From an uncultured Lactobacillus sp. (GTDB taxonomy: Bacteria > Bacillota > Bacilli > Lactobacillales > Lactobacillaceae): a DNA stretch of 32,872 bases. The position numbers and the translations under genes are program-made. The DNA lies in assembly GCF_945290125.1 (NCBI RefSeq), contig NZ_CALYQV010000020.1, forward strand, positions 1 through 32,872, given 5' to 3'. The notes under the pieces were generated by a model. The model made no database searches, had not been told where the DNA came from, and saw nothing but the letters and a program-made list of their open reading frames with translations. Positions 25,381 to 32,871 of this stretch are shown here, piece after piece (the stretch's first letter is position 1; each line of letters begins with the position of its first letter).

Positions 25381-27984
25381 TTAGCAACTACTTTTGTTTA
25401 CTTTTAATTGTACATTGTTAGTCAAACGTTTATTAATTTCTAAAACAAAAATTGGTACCAAACTTCCCAATAAAGCCATCAGCCAACCTTGAACTGGTAA
25501 TAAAGTAAAATGTAAAAATCGTCTCAGGTGTGGTAAAAGCGTCAGTGATACAACAAAGGTCATACTTAGTAGTAATCCCCAATTAAGCATTTTATTTGAT
25601 TTAAAAGTTTGCATAGTAATTGGTTGTGAATCTTTAATGGCGTAAATATCAATCATGGAGCCAAGGGCTAAAACTAAAAAGACTAAAGTCATACCCATTT
25701 GTGTGTCGTTAGCAGAAATAATAAATCTGCCATAGGAGTAAACTCCCAGAATTAAAACTGTGAAGGTTGTCGCTCTAACAATCATTCTTTGCATTAATCC
25801 CCGTCCGAGAAGACTCTCCTGATTACCTAGTGGATCTTGATCCATTATATTTGGTTCACCCGGTTCTTTACTAATAAAGAATCCTGGTATCCCATCAGCA
25901 AGCACATTGATAATTAATAATTGTTCAGCTAATAATGTTGCACCCCAACCCAAAATTGTACTGATAACCATTAAGAACATTTGAGCAAAATTAACACCAA
26001 TTAAGAACTCTACCGCTTTAATAATATTTTGGTAGACTGTTCTACCCTCTGCTACAGCTTTAATAATTGTAGCAAAGTTATCATCAGTCAGAACCATATC
26101 CGCAGATTCTTTTGCCACTTCTGTACCTGTGATACCCATAGCAATGCCAACATCTGCAGCTTTCAATGCTGGTGCATCGTTCACTCCATCACCTGTCATG
26201 GCAACCGTCTTATTAAGTTCCTGCCAAGCTTGAACTATGCGGATTTTATCACTGGGAGAAACGCGAGCATAAACACTGATATCTTGAATACAATTTTTTA
26301 ATTCAGCGTCTGACATCTTCTGTAATTCTATTCCTGTAATTACTTTTTGACCTGACTCCAAAATGCCAATTTCTTTAGCAATTGCTTTAGCCGTCACAAG
26401 ATGGTCGCCAGTTATCATTACGGTCTTAATACCTGCTTGTTTTGCTCTATCAACAGCTACTTTTGCTTGCGGCCTAGGTGGGTCAATTAAGCCAATCATA
26501 CCTGCGAGCTTCAAGCTAGAGTTGTTTTCATTCCAATTGGTTGGATCTGCATCCGCAGGAATTATTTTATATCCTACTGCCAGCACCCTCAGTGCTGCTC
26601 TTGCCAGATCATCATGAGCCTTTTGGCCTGCTTTAATTGGTTCTTTTTCATCTAAAGGTAATCTGTCCCAAGCACCTTTAACAATTACCAATTGGCTGCC
26701 ATTATCAAGACGATGGACAGTAGACATCATTTTCTTATCAGAATCAAATGGATCTTCCGCTAGGCGAGGAGCTTTTTCTTCTAACCGCTGGCGAGAACTC
26801 CCCTGTGCGTGTAACCAGTTTACAATTGCAACCTCGGTAGCATCACCAGCAACTTCTTCTGAACCATCTTTTTCCATGATTTGTACATTATTAGCTAAAC
26901 CCAACATCTTTAACAAATTTTGACCAGCGTCAGGTAAATCAGCGGCTTTTTTAATACCTGTTTCTAGAGTCCAATACTTAGTAACAGTCATTTTATTTTG
27001 AGTTAATGTGCCTGTTTTATCAGTCGCAATAACGTCAACACTGCCAATTGTTTCCACGGCACCAATCTGTCTGATAATAGCATTGCGATCAGCCATTCTT
27101 TTGACACCGCGGGATAAACTGATAGTAACAATAATTGGCAAAGTTTCAGGTACAGCCGCAACCGCTAAAGATAGCCCAATCATTAAGCTATCAGTTAAAC
27201 TATTATTTTGCAGTCCCATGCTTAAGGCAAAAATTATCAGTCCACCTAAACCAGCAAAAAATGTCATCCATTTTGACAAATGATCCAGTTTGCCCTGCAA
27301 AGGAGTTTCCCGTTTATGAGTTTCATTTAAAAGATTGGCAATTTTGCCAAGTTCAGTTGCCATACCAATTGCATTAACTTGAACAAATGCCCGGCCACTA
27401 ACAACTGAGGTTCCTGAGTACACACGCTCATCACTAGTCAAATTATTTTTTGGTTGAAAACTTTTTTTAGAAACAGGTAAACTTTCACCAGTTAAAATTG
27501 CTTCATCAACCGCCAAATTAGTTTCATCTAAAATCACAGCATCTGCTGGAACCTGATCTCCAGTATTTAGATAAATCAAATCTCCAGGCACCAATTCTGC
27601 AGCAGCAATTGTCATATCACGCCCATCACGTCGGCCATTAGTTGTCGGCAAACTCATTTCTTTTAGAGCTGCAAGAGATCTTACCGCAGAAGCTTCCTGG
27701 TATAGTCCAATTACCACATTAATAACTAAAATCAAACTGATAACGATAGTTTTGGTCCAACCGCCGTTTTGAAAAACAGCCATATATGTTGCTAGAATTA
27801 TCGCTAATAAAAGAACAAGTGACGAAATATCTTTAAGATGATGCCATATTTTTCTATACAGTGGAACCGGGCGTTTTTCAAGCAATTCATTAGTGCCAAA
27901 TTCACTGCGCATTTGTTCCACTTCAGCAGCAGTTAAACCGGACTTGGGGGTTTTCGTGAATAGTAGTTCTGATTTTTGGGACAT
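25381..27984 (-). CDS. Calcium-type (P2A) cation-transporting ATPase
   Basis: An 867-residue P-type pump that exports cations at the cost of ATP. Domains in order: N-terminal cation_ATPase_N, actuator with LTGES (about 164-168), phosphorylation site D322 in DKTGTLT, nucleotide site VKGAWD (about 435-440), hinge TGDGVNDAP (about 597-605) and about ten spans. SERCA site II residues appear kept (E280 in PETLP, N693 and D697 in NVLADG), while the site I Glu of membrane span 5 looks like Gln (NFAQ). This implies one Ca2+ (or Mn2+) per cycle, as in PMR1/SPCA pumps. ATG has GGAGGAG upstream. It is preceded by a long leader region. Confidence 0.92.
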   Translation of the reverse strand: MSQKSELLFTKTPKSGLTAAEVEQMRSEFGTNELLEKRPVPLYRKIWHHLKDISSLVLLLAIILATYMAVFQNGGWTKTIVISLILVINVVIGLYQEASAVRSLAALKEMSLPTTNGRRDGRDMTIAAAELVPGDLIYLNTGDQVPADAVILDETNLAVDEAILTGESLPVSKKSFQPKNNLTSDERVYSGTSVVSGRAFVQVNAIGMATELGKIANLLNETHKRETPLQGKLDHLSKWMTFFAGLGGLIIFALSMGLQNNSLTDSLMIGLSLAVAAVPETLPIIVTISLSRGVKRMADRNAIIRQIGAVETIGSVDVIATDKTGTLTQNKMTVTKYWTLETGIKKAADLPDAGQNLLKMLGLANNVQIMEKDGSEEVAGDATEVAIVNWLHAQGSSRQRLEEKAPRLAEDPFDSDKKMMSTVHRLDNGSQLVIVKGAWDRLPLDEKEPIKAGQKAHDDLARAALRVLAVGYKIIPADADPTNWNENNSSLKLAGMIGLIDPPRPQAKVAVDRAKQAGIKTVMITGDHLVTAKAIAKEIGILESGQKVITGIELQKMSDAELKNCIQDISVYARVSPSDKIRIVQAWQELNKTVAMTGDGVNDAPALKAADVGIAMGITGTEVAKESADMVLTDDNFATIIKAVAEGRTVYQNIIKAVEFLIGVNFAQMFLMVISTILGWGATLLAEQLLIINVLADGIPGFFISKEPGEPNIMDQDPLGNQESLLGRGLMQRMIVRATTFTVLILGVYSYGRFIISANDTQMGMTLVFLVLALGSMIDIYAIKDSQPITMQTFKSNKMLNWGLLLSMTFVVSLTLLPHLRRFLHFTLLPVQGWLMALLGSLVPIFVLEINKRLTNNVQLKVNKSSC

Positions 27985-28125
27985 GCTATCTCCTCCATTA
28001 TTCGCCTATAAGATAAATTACGGTTAAGCTGTTTGTATAGATAAGTTAATTTATTGAAGTTATATGGCTCTTTAAAGGCCTCAATTCAATTTTATGTATC
28101 AAAGACAATTACTCATTTACTTTTA

Positions 28126-28173
28126 AAAAAGCAGAAAGCCTCTGATAGTTATCCGAAGTTTTCTGCTCATTTA
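28126..28173 (-). terminator. Strong intrinsic terminator upstream of the ATPase gene
   Basis: On the minus strand AGCAGAAA (28167-28160) pairs with TTTCTGCT (28137-28130). The inner stem continues for several pairs with two mismatches, and CTTTTTT follows. It lies about 140 bases before the ATPase start and some 380 bases after the DeoR-gene terminator, so it ends a separate transcript or an ATPase leader. Confidence 0.75.
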
Positions 28174-28546
28174 GTATTTAAAAAGTAGTTGTTAATTAAC
28201 AACGTTTTTCAAAAATCTTCTCTAACTTAAAAATTTAATTTCTAAACTAAGCATCCTCTTTCCTATACAAGCTTATTATTATTTTACATGATTTGTTATT
28301 TTTTGGCTATTTTTATGCTTATACTGTTAGCATTATATGGTTGAACAAGCTCGGCTTTTTGTTAAATAATTAATCTTGTTATTTAAAGTGTTTTATAAAT
28401 TACTTTTTAAAATCTGACTAATAGTCAACCTACTATTTTGTTAACACAGCTAAAGCAAAAAGTCTTACTTCATTTTTAAGCCGTTAACAGTGATTATGTA
28501 CAAATAAGATTACAACACGATTGTAGTTAAATAAACTCAGTTTATT

Positions 28547-28583
28547 AAAATAACCAGCCACTTTTGCATTGACTGGTTATTTT
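28547..28583 (-). terminator. Intrinsic terminator after the DeoR-family gene
   Basis: A perfect 11-base stem, AAAATAACCAG/CTGGTTATTTT, with a loop of 15 bases. It lies 34 bases past the stop at 28617. Confidence 0.75.
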
Positions 28584-28616
28584 CTATCTTCTTAATTTTC
28601 AAATTATCTTTTTCAC

Positions 28617-29378
28617 TTAAGAATTTTTTGCTTGAATAATATTAGTTAAAGAAGCCAAACTATCTACTTGAGCTTTCGAAATTACATTAGTTATTAAGGC
28701 AGTTATATTTTCCCAATTTGTTATTTGATAAAGACTTGTTCCCTCAAATTTAGTAGAATCAGCTAGAACATATTTTTTATTTGAATGCTCTAATAAAAGC
28801 TTATCAACACCATAATCAGAATACGAAGGCGTCGTTGGACCGTTATGACCAGCAAAATTATCTGAACCTATAAAACACATATTAGCTTTTATACTATTAA
28901 TTGCTTCATTAGTCCATCCCCCATAAACCGAGGATGATTTGGCTCTAATCTTGCCACCAAAAAAATAAAGTTCGTTGTCTGAATTTGCTAACGCAGTTGC
29001 TACAGGAAAAGAATCAGTATAAATTTTTAAATTCTTTTTAGCTACTAATAATTTTGCCAACTCTAAAACTGTGCTACCTGAGCCAAGAATAATCAACGAA
29101 TTATCTAATATAAGTTTGAATGCAGCAATTGCTATTAATTTTTTTAATTTAATTTGCTTTTCTTGTCTCACAGTAAACGAGTTTTCTATAAGACTATTTA
29201 AGGCTGTCGCTCCACCATGTTCTTTAATAATGTAACCTTTTTGGTCTAGAAAAGTTAAATCTTTACGGATAGTCTCATAGCTAACTGAAAATTCGTTTGA
29301 AAGGTGATGAACTGTAACACTACCTTTTTTTATGATTTCAGTTAAAATATCATTTCTTCTTTTATTCGTTAATTTCAT
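28617..29378 (-). CDS. DeoR/GlpR-family transcriptional regulator
   Basis: A 253-residue sugar-phosphate-sensing repressor. The N-terminal winged helix reads KRRNDILTEIIKKGSVTVHH, then LSNEFSVSYETIRKDLTFLD, the DeoR signature (residues 6-45). The C-terminal DeoR sensor domain has the LGSGSTVLELAKLL and TDSFPVATALANSD motifs and ends with VLADSTKFEGTSL. It is transcribed divergently from the isomerase-PTS operon 192 bases away, so it most likely controls that operon in response to a phosphorylated sugar. ATG at 29378 with AAAGGTGAG upstream. Confidence 0.92.
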   Translation of the reverse strand: MKLTNKRRNDILTEIIKKGSVTVHHLSNEFSVSYETIRKDLTFLDQKGYIIKEHGGATALNSLIENSFTVRQEKQIKLKKLIAIAAFKLILDNSLIILGSGSTVLELAKLLVAKKNLKIYTDSFPVATALANSDNELYFFGGKIRAKSSSVYGGWTNEAINSIKANMCFIGSDNFAGHNGPTTPSYSDYGVDKLLLEHSNKKYVLADSTKFEGTSLYQITNWENITALITNVISKAQVDSLASLTNIIQAKNS

Positions 29379-29458
29379 TTATTTACTCACCTTTTAAACT
29401 TTTTACTCAAGAATATCATAGATTATCATTTTTGTTACTTCTATGCTTTAAAAATTGG

Positions 29459-29478
29459 TTTTAATTGCTTTTAATTAC
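29459..29478. repeat. Tandem TTTTAATTGC/TTTTAATTAC repeats in the divergent regulatory region
   Basis: Two 10-base copies lie back to back upstream of the PTS promoter. The junction AATTGCTTTTAATT resembles the reverse complement of AATTAAAGCAAATT at 29508-29521. Repeats of this kind are common in DeoR-family operators. Confidence 0.4.
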
Positions 29479-29499
29479 TAAAAAAGTATATTTTTGCGG

Positions 29500-29528
29500 T
29501 TAACACCAATTAAAGCAAATTTTATAAT
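29500..29528 (+). promoter_or_regulatory. Promoter for the isomerase-PTS operon
   Basis: TTAACA at 29500-29505, exactly 17 bases, and a perfect TATAAT at 29523-29528. It lies 42 bases before the first ATG and is overlapped by an inverted repeat. Confidence 0.7.
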
Positions 29529-29535
29529 TTGCTTT
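29512..29535. promoter_or_regulatory. Perfect inverted repeat over the -10 box (candidate operator)
   Basis: AAAGCAAATT (29512-29521) and its exact reverse complement AATTTGCTTT (29526-29535) flank four bases. The -10 lies inside the element, so a protein bound here would block transcription. The divergent DeoR-type regulator is the obvious candidate. Confidence 0.6.
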
Positions 29536-29543
29536 GTAATAAC

Positions 29544-29557
29544 ATTAAGCGTTTACA
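29544..29557 (+). promoter_or_regulatory. cre-like (CcpA) site
   Basis: ATTAAGCGTTTACA matches 12 of 14 positions of TGWAANCGNTNWCA. It lies 16 bases past the -10 box and just before the ribosome site, a normal place for CcpA roadblock repression of a PTS operon. Confidence 0.6.
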
Positions 29558-29570
29558 GAAAGGAAATTGT

Positions 29571-30086
29571 ATGAAAAAAATAGCATTAGCTTGTGATGAT
29601 ATTGGTTTCGAGCGGAAAGAAGCCATCAAGAAGTACTTGGAGGAAGAAAAGAATTACAGAGTCGTTTGGGATCCCGTTAAAAAGCCTGAAGATGGCAAGA
29701 ATACTTTTGCGAAATTAGCTGATAAGATGGCAGAAGTTATTCAAAAAGATGAGTGCAGATTAGGTGTGTATATATGTGGCACAGGAATTGGTTTTACTAT
29801 GCAGGCTAATAAACACTGGGGTATAAGAGCTACAGCAGTAACTAATCCGTACTCTGCTAAAAGGGCAAGGTTAAGCAACAATGTTCAAATCATAGGCTTG
29901 GGGGCGAGAGTAAATGGTTTACCTTACATGGAAATGGTGCTTGATGCTTTCTTAGATGAACCATTTGATTTTAAAAATTCCAGACCAAATTCTAGAGCAA
30001 ACTTATTGGAAGCCAAAAAAGATGATGACCGTAATCTGAAAAAGCCTGATTATGTAGCTTGGAACATGGGCTTCACAGAAGAATAG
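29571..30086 (+). CDS. RpiB/LacAB-family sugar-phosphate isomerase (LacB-like)
   Basis: A 171-residue protein, the length of LacB. The family loop is YICGTGIGF with the catalytic Cys69. The early motif reads ACDDIGF, where RpiB and LacB have CDH, so His is replaced by Asp10. The ring-opening His of RpiB (H99 in E. coli) also seems absent, with Leu101-Ser102 in that place, as in LacB. LacB normally needs LacA, but no LacA is next to it. It probably isomerises a hexose- or pentose-phosphate delivered by the adjacent PTS, possibly in homomeric or altered form. ATG at 29571 follows AAAGGAA; upstream frame codons are in the leader. Confidence 0.8.
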   Translation: MKKIALACDDIGFERKEAIKKYLEEEKNYRVVWDPVKKPEDGKNTFAKLADKMAEVIQKDECRLGVYICGTGIGFTMQANKHWGIRATAVTNPYSAKRARLSNNVQIIGLGARVNGLPYMEMVLDAFLDEPFDFKNSRPNSRANLLEAKKDDDRNLKKPDYVAWNMGFTEE

Positions 30087-30095
30087 GAGTTAAAA

Positions 30096-31454
30096 ATGGA
30101 AATAATTACTCAATTTATTAATAATCTTGGTAACTTTATTTTTATTCCTTTAATATTTTTAGTATTAATGAAAGCTGTAGGTCGGTCATGGGCAGAATCA
30201 ATTTCTTCTGCCATGAAAGTTGGTATTGGTTTTATAGCTTTGACCATGGTCACTTCTTTCATGCTTGATAAAATGCAACCAGCAATTACTGGCTTAGCTA
30301 AAAGAACTGGCTCTTCATTGCAAGCAATTGACGTTGGTGGTGCAGCGACAGCAGTTATGGGTTTCGGCTCAAAAGTCGGAGCAGTTATAATTCCTTTGTG
30401 CGTAGGTATTAATATTATTTTATTACTGTTAAAATTGACAGACTGTATTAATGTTGATGTTTTCAACCTACACCAAAACGCTTCAATGGGCGCAATTGTA
30501 TATGCTTACTCTGATAATTTCTGGTATGGTTTACTTACCGCTGGTATTTTTCATATGTGGGTATTATTTATGGCCGATTTAGGAGCTAAGCAGAATGAAA
30601 AATTCTTTAATTTACCTGAAGGAGTTTCTATTTCACACCCCGTTGCAAATACATATATGATTTTTGCATACCCTATGAATTGGATCTTTGATCATATTCC
30701 AGGAGTCAGAAAATGGAATGTAACCGCTGAAACTATTCAGAAAAAATTTGGCGTGTTTGGTGACCCTACTATTGTAGGTTTTATCATTGGTGTTCTCTTG
30801 GGATTTGCAGGTTATAACTGGTCAAATCCTGGCGATACAATAATTCAAAGTTTACATTTAGGTATGTACCTAGCAGCCGTTATGCTCTTGTTACCAAAAA
30901 TGACTTCCATCATGATGGAAGGTCTGGTGCCTTTATCAAATGCTGTTCGAAAGAAAATGACTAAAGCCTTCAAAGGCCGTGATATTACAGTAGGTATGGA
31001 TACTGCATTAGTAATAGGAAATCCTGACGTAATTGCACCAGCCTTGCTTTTAATTCCAGTCATCGAGATTATTGCAGTCTTTCTCCCTGGCAATAAAGTC
31101 ATGCCGATGGGTGACTTATCCCAATTTGTATTCTTTATTGCATGTATGGTTCCTATTTTTCATGGCAACATTATTAGAACTTGGATTACTTCAATTTTAA
31201 TGTTTACACCAGGATTATATATAGCTTCTTGGATGGCCAAACCAACAACTCAAGTATTCAGAGAATTTGGCAGTGGTGCTAAAAATGGCGTTATGTATTC
31301 ATCATTAAATCCATCAGCTAATCCATTTACAGGTTTGTTTGCTGAAGCTTCTCGTCTTGGCTTGTGGTCATATGTTGTGATTGCCTTGATAATAGTTGGT
31401 TTTGGTTATTGGCTTAAAAAGTACGAACGTAGACAAAATTCTTTAGCTAAATAG
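30096..31454 (+). CDS. PTS system galactitol-family transporter subunit IIC
   Basis: The membrane channel of a phosphotransferase system, 452 residues with about ten hydrophobic spans, of the GatC (EIIC-Gat) type. Family features are the N-terminal GNFIFIPLIFLVLMKAVGRSW, FGSKVGAVIIPLCVGINIILLL and ADLGAKQNEKFFNLPEGVSISHP. The galactitol family also carries other polyols and sugars, so the substrate cannot be read from this gene. It lies 9 bases after the isomerase gene, with AGGAG before its ATG. Confidence 0.9.
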   Translation: MEIITQFINNLGNFIFIPLIFLVLMKAVGRSWAESISSAMKVGIGFIALTMVTSFMLDKMQPAITGLAKRTGSSLQAIDVGGAATAVMGFGSKVGAVIIPLCVGINIILLLLKLTDCINVDVFNLHQNASMGAIVYAYSDNFWYGLLTAGIFHMWVLFMADLGAKQNEKFFNLPEGVSISHPVANTYMIFAYPMNWIFDHIPGVRKWNVTAETIQKKFGVFGDPTIVGFIIGVLLGFAGYNWSNPGDTIIQSLHLGMYLAAVMLLLPKMTSIMMEGLVPLSNAVRKKMTKAFKGRDITVGMDTALVIGNPDVIAPALLLIPVIEIIAVFLPGNKVMPMGDLSQFVFFIACMVPIFHGNIIRTWITSILMFTPGLYIASWMAKPTTQVFREFGSGAKNGVMYSSLNPSANPFTGLFAEASRLGLWSYVVIALIIVGFGYWLKKYERRQNSLAK

Positions 31455-31472
31455 AAATTAAGGAGATATATC

Positions 31473-31760
31473 ATGAAAAAAGTATTAGTAGTTTGTGGAA
31501 ATGGAATTGCATCATCTTCTGTTATGTTGGCAGAACTACAAGATTATTTAAATGACCAAGGCGTTTCTGACGTGAATTTAGATAAAAAATCATTGATGGA
31601 CTGCACAGATGATGTCTTCAATGGCTATGATTTAATCGTTTCATCCACTAAATTGGATAAGCCAAATGTTACAACACCAATAATTGTAGGCACTGCCCTT
31701 TTAACGGGTATAAATGAGGATTCAGTTTTAGAAGAAATAAAAGACGAGCTGATCAAATAA
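31473..31760 (+). CDS. PTS system galactitol-family subunit IIB
   Basis: A 95-residue cytoplasmic phosphocarrier. The phosphorylated cysteine is C8 in VVCGNGIASSS, the GatB-like P-loop. The rest follows the family: a YDLIVSSTKLD strand and a TPIIVGTALLTGINED end. It takes phosphate from IIA and gives it to the sugar in IIC. AAGGAGA lies before the ATG. The stop overlaps the IIA start by one base (TAATG), so the two are translationally coupled. Confidence 0.92.
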   Translation: MKKVLVVCGNGIASSSVMLAELQDYLNDQGVSDVNLDKKSLMDCTDDVFNGYDLIVSSTKLDKPNVTTPIIVGTALLTGINEDSVLEEIKDELIK

Positions 31761-32206
31761 TGAAAATCTTTGTACAATCAAATAATGATATTATTCCAGA
31801 CTATCAAAAAGCTATCAAAATTGCTGGAAAACCGCTATTAGCTGAAAATTTAATAACTGAAGAATTTACTAAGGCCTGTATTGAAAGGGAAAAAGACTTT
31901 CCTACAGGATTACAAGTTAATTCTGATTTAGGCATTGCGATTCCACATGGAAATCAAAACTTTGTCAACACAAGCAGTGTTAGCTTTGTTCGATTTTCTC
32001 ATCCAGTAAAATTTGGCCGCATGGATGATAAATCAAAAGATGTGAAATGTAGCTTCATTTTTAATTTAGCTTTAGCAAAAGGTGATGAACATTTAACCAT
32101 GTTACGTACCCTTATGAAACTATTTCAAAATAAAGATTTTCTACAAAGTGTTAAAAATAAGAAAGATAAAGAGTTAGAAGAATATCTTTATCAAAAATTG
32201 AATTAG
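31760..32206 (+). CDS. PTS sugar transporter subunit IIA (fructose/mannitol fold)
   Basis: A 148-residue phosphocarrier of the EIIA-2 fold. The active-site histidine is H63 in LGIAIPHGN. It receives phosphate from HPr and passes it to C8 of IIB. The conserved FIFNLALAKGDEHLTMLRTLM segment supports the fold. The ATG overlaps the IIB stop (TAATG). With the neighbouring IIB and IIC it completes a full sugar-specific PTS. Confidence 0.9.
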   Translation: MKIFVQSNNDIIPDYQKAIKIAGKPLLAENLITEEFTKACIEREKDFPTGLQVNSDLGIAIPHGNQNFVNTSSVSFVRFSHPVKFGRMDDKSKDVKCSFIFNLALAKGDEHLTMLRTLMKLFQNKDFLQSVKNKKDKELEEYLYQKLN

Positions 32207-32214
32207 GAAAATAT

Positions 32215-32757
32215 ATGGCATTTGAATTAAAAAAAATATGCAAAGAAATCAATAATGTTGATGATCCAGTAAATGAAAAAACTTTAAATAGAATCTGTCA
32301 ATTAATAATAAATAGTAATCATATCTATTTTTCAGGTTCAGGTCGTTCAGGCTTAATGATAAAATCCTTTGCTAACAGGTTACTGCAATTGGGACTAGAA
32401 GTTAGCGTTGTTGGAGAAATTTCTTCTCCTCATACACATTCAAATGACTTATTAATATTTAATTCTGCTTCGGGAAAATCAGAGAAACTAATAGCCCAGG
32501 CGAAGATAGCAAAAAATAACGGTTTAAAAGAAATTCTCTTTACTGTTGATAACAATAGTCCATTAGCGCAATTTTGTGAAATAGTTGTGCAAATTAATGC
32601 CCAGTCAAAATTTGAGCACAATAAGTCTATTCAACCAATGGGAGCTTTATTTGAACAGTTTTCATTACTTTTATTTGACAGCATTGTTTTGAGATTAATG
32701 AAAGAACTTAATATTACAGAGGAACAAATGATAAAGAACCATGCCGATATTGAATGA
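32215..32757 (+). CDS. SIS-domain protein, 6-phospho-3-hexuloisomerase-like
   Basis: A 180-residue protein with one SIS sugar-isomerase domain. The phosphosugar loop is FSGSGRSGLM (39-48), followed by LGLEVSVVGEISSP and a second loop, FNSASGKSEKLI. The C-terminus (IQPMGALFEQFSLLL, then ITEEQMIKNHADIE) closely resembles HxlB-type 6-phospho-3-hexuloisomerases, which interconvert 3-hexulose-6-phosphate and fructose-6-phosphate. The usual partner HxlA is not seen before the downstream hairpin. AGGAAA precedes the ATG, 8 bases past the IIA stop. Its likely job is the last step that feeds the imported sugar into glycolysis. Confidence 0.8.
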   Translation: MAFELKKICKEINNVDDPVNEKTLNRICQLIINSNHIYFSGSGRSGLMIKSFANRLLQLGLEVSVVGEISSPHTHSNDLLIFNSASGKSEKLIAQAKIAKNNGLKEILFTVDNNSPLAQFCEIVVQINAQSKFEHNKSIQPMGALFEQFSLLLFDSIVLRLMKELNITEEQMIKNHADIE

Positions 32758-32818
32758 TTAAAAATTGAAACTCATATATAAATAAAAACCAATAAATCTT
32801 GATATGAACCCCCAAAGT

Positions 32819-32871
32819 GAAGTGCTCCATAATAGTTAGACATTAATCTGACTATTAGGAGCACTTTTTTC
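32819..32871 (+). terminator. Strong hairpin and T-run after the PTS operon
   Basis: AAGTGCTCC (32820-32828) and AATAGT (32831-32836) pair with ACTATT (32851-32856) and GGAGCACTT (32858-32866), followed by a T-run. It looks like an intrinsic terminator that ends the operon with the SIS gene. Confidence 0.7.

Larger units (their letters stand above)
27985..28616. other. Long intergenic region with two minus-strand terminators
   Basis: 632 AT-rich bases without a convincing gene. It holds the DeoR-gene terminator (28547-28583) and a second strong terminator facing the same way (28126-28173). On the minus strand between them are a possible promoter (TAGCCA, 17 bases, TAAAAT at about 28312-28284), a tiny 10-codon frame beginning ATGCTTAG near 28255 behind GGAAAGAGG, and a perfect 16-base palindrome (28188-28203). 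A short RNA or an attenuated leader for the ATPase gene is possible. Confidence 0.5.

Noticed and set aside
28188-28203. 16-base perfect palindrome GTTGTTAATTAACAAC as an operator
   Set aside because: It is AT-rich, has no promoter next to it and no second copy was noticed, so it is noted only within the leader region.
28288-28344. 18-residue hydrophobic plus-strand frame resembling a type I toxin
   Set aside because: No ribosome site, no charged tail and no matching antisense RNA signals; chance in AT-rich DNA is more likely.
30845-31102. Minus-strand frames within the IIC gene
   Set aside because: Antisense shadows of the PTS membrane gene with no independent signals.
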